Below the pieces are notes generated by a model. It was not told where the DNA came from, did no database searches, and worked only from the letters and a program-made list of their open reading frames with translations. Shown here piece after piece: positions 34,787 through 44,003 of a stretch of DNA of 61,115 nt (the stretch's first letter is position 1; each line of letters starts with the position of its first letter). The position numbers and the translations under genes are program-made. The stretch covers positions 1-61,115 of the forward strand of contig JAUICJ010000017.1 of NCBI GenBank assembly GCA_030427925.1. Reading direction: 5' to 3'. The stretch is from Bacteroidia bacterium. GTDB taxonomy: Bacteria > Bacteroidota > Bacteroidia > Flavobacteriales_D > Sanyastnellaceae.

Positions 34787-37222
34787 ATGAGATACGATTT
34801 GAGGCGCTTGTGCGCAGTGGGTGCATTCCTCGGATGCTTTTTGGGGTTGAAGGCGCAGCAAGTGCCCGAGGTGCCGAGGCCAGTGCAAGTTGTTGATTCC
34901 GATGGCATGACTCCGGTGCCGTTCGCGGTGGTGCTGAACAAATCCAACAACGTTGCCGTCCAAGCCGATGAAGAGGGCGTCATCGAGATGCCCCATCACG
35001 TGGTCGGGGATTCCTTGGTCATTCGGAGCGTTGGCTACATCGATTTGTTGTTGGCACCGGGCGATGCCGTGCCCGACCGCATTCGCATGGTGAACGACCT
35101 CGTGTCATTGGACGTGGCGGAAATCGTCACGGAAAATGCGGCATCGCGTGTGGGGGCGATGAGCGTCCAGGCCTTGGCTGGGCGAAGCATGGGCGTGGTT
35201 GCGCCCGTTCGCAGGTTGGAAGTTCCGTCCACTGCGGCCGAGTTGCTTTGGTCGACGGGTTCGGTGTTGGTCCAGCAGAGCCAGCAGGGCGGAGGTTCGC
35301 CGGTCCTTCGGGGGTTCGAGGCGAACCGGATTTTGCTCGTGGTGGATGGCATCCGCATGAACAACGCCATTTACCGGAGTGGCCACTTGCAGAACAGCAT
35401 CACCATCGATCCTCAGGTGTTGGCCCAAACCGAGGTCATCCTCGGACCCAACAGCGTGTCCTATGGAAGTGACGCCCTCGGTGGCGTCATCCATTACGTG
35501 ACCCGGGATCCGCGATTTGGTTCAAACGGCGTGAAGGTGAATGCCACGTCGGCCTTCCGTTCGCCCAATTCGGGATGGATGGTGCATGCGGACGTCGAGT
35601 TGATGCGCCGCCGCTTCGGTTCCTTGACTTCGGTGACGCGTTCGCATTTCGGTGACCTGCGCCAAGGTGAGCGGCGCCGACACGGGGACGCCAGTTGGGG
35701 GCTGGTCGAATCGTATGCGGCGCGAATGAACGGCGTGGACACGGTCTTGGTGAACGACGATCCGCACCTGCAACTCCGATCGGGCTACGATCAAATCGAC
35801 GTGCTCCAAAAAATCCGCTTCCGGGTCCCCGGTGGCACCCTGACCCTGAACGCCCAATACAGCACGAGCTCGAACGTTCCCCGATACGACATGTTCGACG
35901 ACGTCAGGAACGGCCTTCCGAGGTGGGCGGAATGGCATTATGGCCCGCAAGAGCGGCTGTTGACTGCGGCGCATTACCGCGGGGTCGTCAACCGGTGGGA
36001 TCTCCGGACCCACATGAACGTCAGTTATCAGCGGATCGGAGAGGACCGCATCAACCGGCGATTTGGCTCGGATACGCGCTACCACCAGGAAGAGACGGTG
36101 GACGTGCTGGGCTTCAATGCATCGGTGTCGCATCCGCAAGCCATCGGCCGCATCGCGATGGGAGGGGGCATCTCCGGAACGTGGAACGAGGTGACGTCGA
36201 TGGCGTGGAGTGAGGACATCACTACGGGAGCGCGGAACGATGCGGAGGAGACGCGCTACCCGAATGGTGGCAGCAGCATGCGCACGCTCGGCGCATTTGC
36301 TACGGCGCGCCGTCCGATGGGCCAGCACATGCTGTCCGCCGGCGCGCGTTACAGTTTCGCGGGCTTGGATTGCCGCTTCGACTCGACCCGGTTCGTGCAG
36401 TTGCCGTTCGACCGCATCGAGGCTTCGAAGGGCGCACTCACGGGAAGCCTCGCGATGCAGTGGAGGCTGAGCTCGGGCTGGTCGGCGTTCACGACCGCGT
36501 CATCGGGATTCCGCCATCCGAACGTGGACGACGTGGGGAAGGTCTTCGAAAAAGACGGGCTTGTGATGGTGCCGAACGATAGCTTGGGCGCCGAATACGT
36601 GTACTCGTTGGAGCAGGGCGTGGCGTGGAATGTGGGCGGAAGGGATTTGGCCCAAATCACGATCACGGGATTCCAAAGCTGGTGGAACGATGCCATCGTG
36701 CCCACGCTCGCATCCCTCAACGGCGACACGATGCTCTGGTACAACGGCGACAGCGCGCGGATCCAAACGAACATCAACGCAGACCGGGCGGTCATCCAAG
36801 GGCTCCGAATCGAAGGGCGCGCAAAGCTGTTCCCGCGCGTTTCGGCCGAAGCGGCGGTCAACTGGACGGCCGGTGTCAATCGCGATTCCGACACCCCGCT
36901 CGCCCACATTCCGCCCTTTTTCGGCCGGGTTTCGGCGGTGTACCAGCACCGGTGGCTGTCCATCCAAGCGTACAGCCTCTTCAACGGGGCCAAGGACATC
37001 GCAGATTACAGTCCCGACGGGGAGGACAATCCGGACGAGGCCCTGCCCACGGGAACGCCGGCTTGGTTCACCTTGAACCTCGAATCGACGATGCAAATTC
37101 ACCCCTCCATCCAGCTGCGGCTGGGCGTGCGCAACCTGCTTGACGAGAACTACCGGGTGTTTTCGTCCGGCATCTCGGGAGCGGGCCGAGGGGTTTACGC
37201 TTCGGCGCATGCTTCGTTCTGA
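34787..37222 (+). CDS. TonB-dependent outer-membrane receptor (haem-type)
   Basis: 811 residues from ATG 34787 (signal peptide LCAVGAFLGCFLGLKAQ). An ATG three codons earlier is possible. A short carboxypeptidase-regulatory-like domain (about 25-100) precedes the plug (about 115-235), with QQSQQGGGSPVLRGFEANRILLVVDGIRMNN and YGSDALGGVIHY, followed by a 22-strand-type barrel with repeated aromatic girdles to the terminal F. The plug wording matches receptors for haem or haemoglobin, but no substrate-binding residues can be assigned. It has no SusD partner next to it, in line with metal or haem uptake rather than glycan uptake. Confidence 0.9.
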   Translation: MRYDLRRLCAVGAFLGCFLGLKAQQVPEVPRPVQVVDSDGMTPVPFAVVLNKSNNVAVQADEEGVIEMPHHVVGDSLVIRSVGYIDLLLAPGDAVPDRIRMVNDLVSLDVAEIVTENAASRVGAMSVQALAGRSMGVVAPVRRLEVPSTAAELLWSTGSVLVQQSQQGGGSPVLRGFEANRILLVVDGIRMNNAIYRSGHLQNSITIDPQVLAQTEVILGPNSVSYGSDALGGVIHYVTRDPRFGSNGVKVNATSAFRSPNSGWMVHADVELMRRRFGSLTSVTRSHFGDLRQGERRRHGDASWGLVESYAARMNGVDTVLVNDDPHLQLRSGYDQIDVLQKIRFRVPGGTLTLNAQYSTSSNVPRYDMFDDVRNGLPRWAEWHYGPQERLLTAAHYRGVVNRWDLRTHMNVSYQRIGEDRINRRFGSDTRYHQEETVDVLGFNASVSHPQAIGRIAMGGGISGTWNEVTSMAWSEDITTGARNDAEETRYPNGGSSMRTLGAFATARRPMGQHMLSAGARYSFAGLDCRFDSTRFVQLPFDRIEASKGALTGSLAMQWRLSSGWSAFTTASSGFRHPNVDDVGKVFEKDGLVMVPNDSLGAEYVYSLEQGVAWNVGGRDLAQITITGFQSWWNDAIVPTLASLNGDTMLWYNGDSARIQTNINADRAVIQGLRIEGRAKLFPRVSAEAAVNWTAGVNRDSDTPLAHIPPFFGRVSAVYQHRWLSIQAYSLFNGAKDIADYSPDGEDNPDEALPTGTPAWFTLNLESTMQIHPSIQLRLGVRNLLDENYRVFSSGISGAGRGVYASAHASF

Positions 37223-37227
37223 AGCCC

Positions 37228-37235
37228 TAACTTCG
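37228..37235 (+). promoter_or_regulatory. -7 box TAACTTCG of holB
   Basis: TAnnTTCG, spacer GGGC, then the ATG at 37240. It begins 6 bp after the receptor stop codon. Confidence 0.6.
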
Positions 37236-37239
37236 GGGC

Positions 37240-38370
37240 ATGTATTTCCGGGACGTCATCGGGCACGAAGCCCTGGGGGAGCAATTGCGGGCGGCGGCCC
37301 AGTCGAATCGGGTGGCGCACGCTTCCTTGTTCGATGGACCGGAGGGGAGCGGTGCGTTGGGTTTGGCCCGAGCGTATGCGCGCTATTTGCATTGCGAAGC
37401 GCCCACTCCGGAGGACGCTTGCGGCGCGTGTTCCGCTTGCCGGGCGCACGATCAGCTTCAACATCCGGACTTGCATTGGAGCTTTCCCTTTTTCAAAGGC
37501 GAAAAGTCGGACACGGCCGTCTCCCAGCCGTTCCAAGGGGCGTGGCGCACGTTGCTCGCGGAACGCCCGTACTTCGGGCTTGAAGAGTGGGTTGAGGCCA
37601 CCGGTGCAGACCGCAAACAGCTGTTCATTTCAGTTCATGAAGCGCTGGAAATCAACCGGAAGTTGGGTTTGAAGGCCTTCAAAGGGGGGCGGAAGGTCCT
37701 GATTTGTTGGTTGCCTGAAACGATGCGGGTGGATACGGCGAACAAGATGCTGAAGTTGATCGAGGAACCGACCGATGGCACCGTCATGCTCTTCGTTTCC
37801 GAGCACTACGACCAGTTGTTGGCCACCATCCGTTCGCGGGTTCAGGCCGTTCGCGTTCCACGATTGGACGACGCGACTGCGGCGGTTGCCATTGAGCGGT
37901 TGACGGGCTTGGCGGAGGCGGATGCGCAGGAGTTGGCGGGCGTGGTGGAGGGGAATTTGGCCTTGGCGTTGCGGCTTGCTGGAGCGGGGGGAGCGGCACC
38001 GGACCACGAGTTGTTCGTGGAGTGGATGCGGGCTTGTTGGGGATTGAAGGGCGCCGATTTGGTCGACCAGTCCGACCGCTTTGCCAAACCCGGTCGCGAG
38101 GCCATGAAGCGCTTCCTCCAATACGCCTTGCACATGGTCCGTCAATGCATCGTGGGCAATTACGGCGCGTTCGATGCGGTGCGCCTGACCGCCCGGGAAC
38201 GCGCCTTTGCTGAGAAGTTCGCGCCGTTCATTCACCACGGCAACGTGCTTGAAATGCAGCAACTCATCGAAACGGCTTACCGGGACATTGCGGGCAACGT
38301 GAACGGCAAGCTCGTGTTCATGGACTTGAGCGTCAAGCTGCACGGCTTGCTCAAGCGCCCTGCGGCCTAA
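37240..38370 (+). CDS. holB: DNA polymerase III, delta' subunit
   Basis: Clamp-loader subunit of the replicase. 376 residues with the AAA+ fold: HASLFDGPEGSGALGLA in the place of Walker A (the Lys-Thr is lost, as expected for non-hydrolysing delta'), a zinc-binding cluster CGACSACRAHDQLQHPD at about 62-80, the SRC-like sensor IRSRVQAVRVP at about 206, and a helical C-terminal collar. The insert FPFFKGEKSD after HPDLHW is characteristic of the Bacteroidetes version. Confidence 0.92.
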   Translation: MYFRDVIGHEALGEQLRAAAQSNRVAHASLFDGPEGSGALGLARAYARYLHCEAPTPEDACGACSACRAHDQLQHPDLHWSFPFFKGEKSDTAVSQPFQGAWRTLLAERPYFGLEEWVEATGADRKQLFISVHEALEINRKLGLKAFKGGRKVLICWLPETMRVDTANKMLKLIEEPTDGTVMLFVSEHYDQLLATIRSRVQAVRVPRLDDATAAVAIERLTGLAEADAQELAGVVEGNLALALRLAGAGGAAPDHELFVEWMRACWGLKGADLVDQSDRFAKPGREAMKRFLQYALHMVRQCIVGNYGAFDAVRLTARERAFAEKFAPFIHHGNVLEMQQLIETAYRDIAGNVNGKLVFMDLSVKLHGLLKRPAA

Positions 38371-38429
38371 CCCGCCCTTGCCAGGTGCACAACGTGCAGG
38401 TGGCAGCGTCATCCGCTCACCAGATGCCG

Positions 38430-38437
38430 TATCTTCG
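38430..38437 (+). promoter_or_regulatory. -7 box TATCTTCG of ricT
   Basis: TAnnTTCG ending 5 nt before the ATG at 38443. It rules out the GTG at 38437 as the start. Confidence 0.6.
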
Positions 38438-38442
38438 TGCAC

Positions 38443-39789
38443 ATGGCGTGTACGAACTGCAGCAAAGGAGGGGGCACCCCAAGGGGATGCCAGAGCAATG
38501 GAAATTGCGGGGTCGGCGGATGCGGTCCGATGACCGTGTTTGATTGGCTCGAGGGCGTGGCTTTGCCTACGGGCCAAAAGCCATTTGACGTAGTCGAACT
38601 GCGCTTCAAGGCGAACCGAAAGGGATTCTACCGCGTCAGCGACGGCCTCGCGCTTCAGGTCGGGGACGTCGTGGTCGTCAGCGCCGATCCGGGCGAGGAT
38701 GTGGGCGTGGTCAGCCTGCGAGGCGAACTGGTTCGCGCCCAAATGCGCGCCAAGAAGGTCCGCGACGACCACGAAATCAAGAAGGTCCTGCGCAAAGCAA
38801 CCCAGGAAGACATCGATCGGTGGCAACAAGCGCGCATGCGCGAGGACACCACTGTTACGGACGCCCGCGCCATCATCCGGAACCTCAACCTGAACATGAA
38901 GCTCTCGGACGTGGAGTTCCAGGGCGACGGGCGGAAGGCGACGTTCTACTACACCGCAGAGGACCGCGTGGATTTCCGGATCCTGGTGCGCGAACTGGCC
39001 GGTGCCTTCGGCATTCGCGTGGAGATGCGCCAAATCGGAGCCCGTCAAGAAGCCGCGCGCGTCGGCGGCATCGGCGTCTGCGGCCGGGAACTCTGCTGCT
39101 CCAGTTGGCTCACCGACTTCCGCAGCGTTTCCACGCAAGCCGCCCGCTACCAACAGCTTTCCCTCAATCCGCAGAAACTCGCGGGCCAATGCGGCAAACT
39201 CAAGTGCTGCCTGAATTTTGAGTTGGACCAGTACGTGGAAGGGGTGAAGGATTTCCCCAGCCCCAACACGAAACTGAAAGTCGCCAGCGGTCGCGTTGTG
39301 GTGTTCAAAATGGACATCTTCAAGCGCCTCGTGTACCTCTTGCCGCTTGATGAGCAGGGCTCGGGTCCCGTGGCCGTTACGGTGGAGGACATGAAAGAAC
39401 TCATGGCGATGAACGCGCGCGGAGAAGTTCCAGCTTCCCTCAGTGACTTCGCCATTGAAGAGGAGCACAACGAAATCGACGACGTGTACTCCAACGTCGT
39501 GGGGCAGGACAGCCTCAATCGCTTTGACGAAAAGCGCCGCCGTTCGAAGAAGCGCCGCAATCCCAAGGGCAAGCCCAGTGGCAGCAACCGTTCCGGCGGT
39601 GGAGGAGCTGCGCCCAGCGGTGAACGCGCGGCCGCTCCAGCACGTCCGAAAACCGAGGCATCCTCGCCACAAGTTGCGGCCGAGAAGAAAGGTGGAAGCT
39701 CCGGAAATCGCAACCGCAACCGTTCGGGTCGCAACCGCTCAGGCCGAAACCGCGGCGGCAACAAGCCCGCCCAAGCGAAGAGCGAATGA
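38443..39789 (+). CDS. ricT: RicT / PSP1-domain protein
   Basis: 448 residues. In Bacillus RicT (YaaT) joins RicA and RicF in a [4Fe-4S]-containing complex that assists RNase Y; the same role here is inferred. The N-terminus is Cys-rich (six Cys in the first 27 residues). The PSP1 core (about 45-280) has DVVVVSADPGEDVGVV, FYYTAEDRVDFR.LVRELA and the cysteine sites CGRELCCSSWL and QCGKLKCC. The last approximately 85 residues are a basic, Asn/Arg/Gly/Ser-rich tail with repeated NRSGRN. The stop overlaps the gldH start (ATGA). Confidence 0.92.
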   Translation: MACTNCSKGGGTPRGCQSNGNCGVGGCGPMTVFDWLEGVALPTGQKPFDVVELRFKANRKGFYRVSDGLALQVGDVVVVSADPGEDVGVVSLRGELVRAQMRAKKVRDDHEIKKVLRKATQEDIDRWQQARMREDTTVTDARAIIRNLNLNMKLSDVEFQGDGRKATFYYTAEDRVDFRILVRELAGAFGIRVEMRQIGARQEAARVGGIGVCGRELCCSSWLTDFRSVSTQAARYQQLSLNPQKLAGQCGKLKCCLNFELDQYVEGVKDFPSPNTKLKVASGRVVVFKMDIFKRLVYLLPLDEQGSGPVAVTVEDMKELMAMNARGEVPASLSDFAIEEEHNEIDDVYSNVVGQDSLNRFDEKRRRSKKRRNPKGKPSGSNRSGGGGAAPSGERAAAPARPKTEASSPQVAAEKKGGSSGNRNRNRSGRNRSGRNRGGNKPAQAKSE

Positions 39790-40250
39790 GGTCGATTGCG
39801 TGGACGGTGTTCGGGATCCTGGCGTTGGCTGGATGCGGCACGGACGCGCTGCATTCGGATTCACAGGCCATCGACTCCGAAGGCTGGCGAGCCGAAGACG
39901 CGGTGGTGTTTGAATGGGATGTGAACGACACCGTGCAGGCGTGCGATTTCTTCGTCGACCTGCGCCACAACCAAGATTACCCGTTCAGCAACGTGTATTT
40001 GTTCTTGGAGTTCACGTTCCCCAACGGCAAGATTGGGCGCGATACCCTCGGGTGCGATTTGGCCGATGAGCGCGGACAGTGGTACGGCAGCGGATTTGGC
40101 AACCTGGTGGATCACCGCATCGGGTTCCGCGAAGCAACGAGTTTTCCGTTGACGGGACATTATTCGGTGACCATCCAACACGCGATGCGCTTGGACCCGC
40201 TTCCGGGCATCACCGATGTGGGATTCCGGCTCGAGGCCGCTCAGCCCTGA
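39786..40250 (+). CDS. gldH: Gliding motility lipoprotein GldH
   Basis: 154 residues. A lipoprotein signal ends LALAGC with the lipidated Cys at about 17. The mature part has the family pattern: VVFEWDVNDT, FFVDLRHNQDYPFSNVYLFLEF, then TLGCDLADERGQWYGSGFGN and a C-terminal MRLDPLPGITDVGFRLE. GldH is required for gliding or T9SS function in Flavobacterium johnsoniae, and homologues occur in non-gliding Bacteroidetes too. It is translationally coupled to ricT. It converges tail to tail, with a 10-bp overlap, on a small minus-strand gene. Confidence 0.92.
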   Translation: MRSIAWTVFGILALAGCGTDALHSDSQAIDSEGWRAEDAVVFEWDVNDTVQACDFFVDLRHNQDYPFSNVYLFLEFTFPNGKIGRDTLGCDLADERGQWYGSGFGNLVDHRIGFREATSFPLTGHYSVTIQHAMRLDPLPGITDVGFRLEAAQP

Positions 40251-40498
40251 GCGCGCATCCGGTCCCGTGCTTCAAGCGCGAGCGCCCGGATGAGCATGAG
40301 CCACGGGGTTCCATGAAGGGCCGTGTCGAACCAGTCCATCGGACCCATGCCCACGGCTCCGCCTGCAATCCAGCGGATTTTGCCAAAGAGGTGCGGCTCC
40401 GGAACGAAGGGCGCAAGGCCCAACGTCAAGCTCGCAAACACCCACGTTACGATGGAGCGTCCAAGGGGACGCGGAGTCGGCTGTTGCTCGGCGGCCAT
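40241..40498 (-). CDS. Small two-segment membrane protein
   Basis: 85 residues: hydrophobic segments at about 16-32 (VTWVFASLTLGLAPF) and about 41-55, with PEPHLFGKIRWIAGGAVGM and MDWFDTALHGTPWLML. Similar tiny proteins are found beside sterol-desaturase genes in Bacteroidetes, sometimes called RND-like without real evidence. The ATG overlaps the stop of the desaturase-family gene by one base (TGATG), so they are translationally coupled. Function unknown. Confidence 0.7.
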   Translation of the reverse strand: MAAEQQPTPRPLGRSIVTWVFASLTLGLAPFVPEPHLFGKIRWIAGGAVGMGPMDWFDTALHGTPWLMLIRALALEARDRMRAQG

Positions 40499-41391
40499 CA
40501 GTTGCGGTTCGGGATGAAGGGCGCAACGCTTTGGCCTACGAAGCCTTCCGGCATCTGCTCATCCCCGTCGTATCCAAGCACGATGTCACGCCCGTCGTGC
40601 GGGATGTAATCCGTGCCGAAGAGGTAGTCCCACAGGCTCAAGCTGATGCCGAAGTTGACTCCGTACTTGTTCTTGCCCAAATCCTTCGCGTGGTGCCAAA
40701 TGTGCATCTTCGGGTTGTTGAACACGTACTTCAGCGGACCGTAATCCCAGCCGAGGTTCGCGTGGTTCAGGTGCCCAATGGCCAAGGCGAACATGTGCAC
40801 AATGAAGAAGTCCTCAATGCCAAATCCGATCATCGCCATCGGCACGTATTGGATGCTCTTGTAGACAATGGTCTCCATCCAGTGGTAGCGCAAATGCGCC
40901 GCAAAGCCCATCTCTTTCACGCTGTGGTGCACCTTGTGGAAGTTCCAAAGGAAGGGCACGCGGTGCAGCAGGCGGTGCGTCCACCACGACAGGAAGTCCA
41001 CCAGGATGAACATGACGAACAGCTGCGTGATGTGCGACCACGAACTGATTTCGAGGGCCACGAGGTTGGTGATGCCAAAGGTGTTGGCTAGGAAATCGTT
41101 GAACAGGTTCACCCCCATGTTGCTCAGGCCGTTGTAACCCACGAGCGAAAAGAGGAAGAAGTTGAAGAACATGTAGAACACGTCGAGCCAAAAATCCTTC
41201 CGCAACGGGGCTTGGCCCTTGCGCCACGGCAGCGCCAATTCGATGCCCCAAACCACGAGGGACAACAGAATGAGCGCATAGAGGTAATTTTCGTACCACG
41301 GCTTGTAATCATACGACCAAAGCAACTCGCTCCACAGGTAGTTGCCATACTCGCTGAATCCGCGAAGGAAGGTGTCCAAGTACTGGTTCAT
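40498..41391 (-). CDS. Sterol desaturase / fatty acid hydroxylase family protein
   Basis: 297 residues, integral membrane di-iron enzyme. The eight-histidine signature is seen as HRLLH (about 138), HKVHH (about 151) and HIWHH (about 230), with an additional His in RYHWME. Four to five membrane segments surround them. The family hydroxylates or desaturates lipids; the lipid here cannot be named. The start is ATG 41391 (MNQYLDTFLRGF). It probably shares a transcript with the rhodanese gene upstream and the small membrane protein downstream. Confidence 0.9.
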   Translation of the reverse strand: MNQYLDTFLRGFSEYGNYLWSELLWSYDYKPWYENYLYALILLSLVVWGIELALPWRKGQAPLRKDFWLDVFYMFFNFFLFSLVGYNGLSNMGVNLFNDFLANTFGITNLVALEISSWSHITQLFVMFILVDFLSWWTHRLLHRVPFLWNFHKVHHSVKEMGFAAHLRYHWMETIVYKSIQYVPMAMIGFGIEDFFIVHMFALAIGHLNHANLGWDYGPLKYVFNNPKMHIWHHAKDLGKNKYGVNFGISLSLWDYLFGTDYIPHDGRDIVLGYDGDEQMPEGFVGQSVAPFIPNRN

Positions 41392-41400
41392 GGCAGGAGG

Positions 41401-41868
41401 TTATTGAATTTCAACGGGTTCTGTGTGAACGACTGCGTTTCCAGCACCTTGCCAAGCGCGGATGCCACCGAGCAGGTTGTACACTTCGGGGTGGCCAGCG
41501 GCGTTCAGCGCTTGCATCGCCTTAGCACTCCGACCGCCGGACGCGCAGTAGACCAACACCGGCCGATCCTTGGGCAGGGCTGCGAGCTGCTGGTTGAAGT
41601 CGGCGGAGGCGAACGGGATGTAGGCAGCGCCTTCAAGGTGACCTTCGGCCCATTCTCCGTCGGACCGAACATCGAGCAACAACGCGCCTTCGCGGGCCAT
41701 CAAGGTTTGGAACTCCGCCACCTTCACATCCTTCGCCACGGCCCCCTGAACGGCGGCAGACTGGGCAGTGGGTTCAGTGGGGGCGTTGCTGCAAGCGGCC
41801 AATCCCGTTGCAGCGGTGAGCACGAGCGCAATCCAAAGGCTCGTTTTCAAGGTGGACAAAGGTTTCAT
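41401..41868 (-). CDS. Rhodanese-domain lipoprotein
   Basis: 155 residues. The signal peptide ends in a lipobox (TGLAAC, Cys at about 26). A single rhodanese domain (about 48-145) has LLLDVRSDGEWAEGHLEGA and the active-site loop YCASGGRSAKA with the catalytic Cys. It is predicted to be a periplasm-facing sulfurtransferase or sulfide-handling protein; the substrate is unknown. A TAACTTGC box lies about 30 nt upstream (41899-41906). Confidence 0.88.
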   Translation of the reverse strand: MKPLSTLKTSLWIALVLTAATGLAACSNAPTEPTAQSAAVQGAVAKDVKVAEFQTLMAREGALLLDVRSDGEWAEGHLEGAAYIPFASADFNQQLAALPKDRPVLVYCASGGRSAKAMQALNAAGHPEVYNLLGGIRAWQGAGNAVVHTEPVEIQ

Positions 41869-41993
41869 GATGGGGTCTTTTCAATGCTGAAGTACCCCGC
41901 AAGTTACGCGTTGCGAGTCGGTCCCAAATGTGACACCGGTTACACGCGACCTTCCACCTGATGGGAGGAACCTTTGAGGGGGGTGGCCTGTTG

Positions 41994-42001
41994 TAATTTC
42001 G
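41994..42001 (+). promoter_or_regulatory. -7 box TAATTTCG of the LolA-like operon
   Basis: TAnnTTCG 14 nt before the ATG at 42016; the likely promoter of the five-gene unit 42016-47110. Confidence 0.55.
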
Positions 42002-42015
42002 CTTGATTGTACGCC

Positions 42016-42771
42016 ATGAATGTGAATCCCGCTTTTCGTTTGGTCCCTTTGCTGCTGCTGCTTGCGCAGGTGCTGACGTTGCCTGCCCAAACCGCGCGCG
42101 AGTACCTCGAACGCGCCGAAGAGGCCATGCGCGGCTCGGAGCTGCGCGCGGAGATGACCATGACGATCGTCCGCCCCACGTGGGAGCGCGAAATGTCCCT
42201 CACGTCGTGGGCGCTTGGTGCCGATCGGGCCATGATGGTCATCACCGCCCCAGCCCGGGACGCGGGCACGGTCTTCTTGAAGCGCGACCGCGAGGTGTGG
42301 AACTGGGTGCCGCAACTGGAGCGCGTCATCAAGATGCCTCCGAGCATGATGGCCCAGTCCTGGATGGGCACCGACTTTTCCAACGACGACCTCGTGCGCG
42401 AGTCCAGCGTGCTCCGCGATTACACCCACGCCATCGTCGGGGAGGAGGACGTCATGGGCCGCCCGTGCGCCGTCATCGAATTGACGCCGCTCCCGGATGC
42501 TCCGGTGGTGTGGGGCAAGGTCCGGATGTGGGTGGACCGCACGGATTTCCTGCAATTGAAGGTCGAGAGTTACGACGAGTTCGGGGATTTGGTCCAAACC
42601 CTCGAGACGCTCGAAATCGGCGAACTGGGTGGTCGAACGCTGCCCGTCGCCGTGCAGGTCGTTCCGGCCGATGAACCCGGCCACCGCACGGAAATGCGCT
42701 ACGACGCCCTCGATTTCAGCCCCGACCTCGACGAAGGCTTCTTCACGGTCTCGCAAATGCAGGACCTCTGA
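42016..42771 (+). CDS. LolA-like outer-membrane lipoprotein-sorting protein
   Basis: 251 residues from ATG 42016; a TTG nine bases earlier is rejected. The signal peptide ends LTLPAQ. The mature part is the LolA-like half-barrel family: MTIVRPTWEREMSLTSWALG, AGTVFLKRDREVWNWVPQLERVIKMPPSMM, WMGTDFSNDDLVRESS. These conserved segments define the sorting-protein family found with FtsX-type transporters. It is predicted to carry a lipid or lipoprotein across the periplasm. It is the first gene of the operon, and its stop overlaps the next start (TGATG). Confidence 0.88.
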   Translation: MNVNPAFRLVPLLLLLAQVLTLPAQTAREYLERAEEAMRGSELRAEMTMTIVRPTWEREMSLTSWALGADRAMMVITAPARDAGTVFLKRDREVWNWVPQLERVIKMPPSMMAQSWMGTDFSNDDLVRESSVLRDYTHAIVGEEDVMGRPCAVIELTPLPDAPVVWGKVRMWVDRTDFLQLKVESYDEFGDLVQTLETLEIGELGGRTLPVAVQVVPADEPGHRTEMRYDALDFSPDLDEGFFTVSQMQDL

Positions 42772-44003
42772 TGAACGCGCTTTGGTGGACGCTCGCGTGG
42801 CGGAACCTGTGGCGGAACAAACGACGCACCGTCATCACCGCGGGCTCAGCCTTCTTCGCGGTCTTCTTCGCCGTGGTCATGCAGTCCGTCACGTACGGGG
42901 TCTTCGGCAAAATGATCGAGGACATGGCGCGGCTTTCGACGGGCCACGTGCAGGTGCAGGATTCCCTGTATTTGGCAGAGCCGACACCGGACCACAGCTT
43001 GGAGTTGGATGCAGCCCGCCTCGCGGAGGCCCAAAAAATCGACGGGGCCATGGCCGTGATGCCGCGCCTTGAAGCCATCGTGTTGGCCTCATCAGGCGAC
43101 CGCAGCACGCCGGTGCAGGTCATCGGCATCGAACCGGCCGCAGAAGATTCCGTGAACCGGTTCACCGAACGCATTCGCAGCGGCGGCCAGTACTTCGGCG
43201 AACCCCGTGCGGACCTCCCGGAAGCGGTGGTCGGTGCGGCGCTCGGCGACCAGTTGGGACTGAGCCCAGGAGACACGCTGTTCACCATCGGCCAGGGCTA
43301 CCACGGGGTGCCCGCGTACGGCCGGTTCCGGGTAGCGGGCCTCCTCGAACTCGGCAACCCCGAACTGAGCAAGCGCCTCGTCTACGTTCAGCTCGCCGAT
43401 GCCCAGCACGCCTTTCGCATGGAGGGACGGGTAACGGGCGTCGTGTGCATGGCCGATCCCGCCGCTGACCTCGAGGACGTTCAAGCGGAACTCGCCGCCC
43501 TGTTTCCGGACCAAGCGGCGCGCCTGTGGAGCGATTTGATGCCGGATTTGGAACAAACCCTCGAAGGCAAGCTGGCGGGCAACTACATCATCCTGTTCAT
43601 TTTATACCTGATCATCGGGTTTGGTCTGTTCTCTACGGTGCTCATGATGATGAGTGAACGCCAAAAGGAATTCGGCATCCTGATTTCGGTCGGAACCGGG
43701 CGCCGCACCCTCGCTGCGATGGTGTACCTCGAGGTGGCATTGCTCGGGCTGCTCGGCGTGGGGCTGGGCAGCCTCGCGGTTTGGCCGTTCCTCGAGTACT
43801 TCGATGCGAATCCGGTTCAGCTGCGCGGCGACTTGCGCGAGCTCCATGAGCAATATGGATTGGAGCCCATCCTGCCGGTGATGATCGAGCCGTTCATTTT
43901 CTTCAACCAGGCCGCCGTGGTGCTGGGCATGGCGTTGACTGTGGGGTTGTACCCGTTGCGCGTGCTGAAGCGGTTGGACATCCTCAAAGCTTCCCGGTCA
44001 TGA
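42771..44003 (+). CDS. FtsX/LolCE-type ABC permease, first
   Basis: 410 residues: one N-terminal membrane segment after WRNLWRNKRRT, a periplasmic MacB-like domain (about 45-255), then three segments (about 260-285, 305-340 and 370-395) in the FtsX arrangement. The motif MSERQKEFGILISVGTGRRTL follows the second segment, as usual for the family. It overlaps the following permease gene by ATGA. It is a subunit of a heterodimeric transporter. Confidence 0.92.
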   Translation: MNALWWTLAWRNLWRNKRRTVITAGSAFFAVFFAVVMQSVTYGVFGKMIEDMARLSTGHVQVQDSLYLAEPTPDHSLELDAARLAEAQKIDGAMAVMPRLEAIVLASSGDRSTPVQVIGIEPAAEDSVNRFTERIRSGGQYFGEPRADLPEAVVGAALGDQLGLSPGDTLFTIGQGYHGVPAYGRFRVAGLLELGNPELSKRLVYVQLADAQHAFRMEGRVTGVVCMADPAADLEDVQAELAALFPDQAARLWSDLMPDLEQTLEGKLAGNYIILFILYLIIGFGLFSTVLMMMSERQKEFGILISVGTGRRTLAAMVYLEVALLGLLGVGLGSLAVWPFLEYFDANPVQLRGDLRELHEQYGLEPILPVMIEPFIFFNQAAVVLGMALTVGLYPLRVLKRLDILKASRS

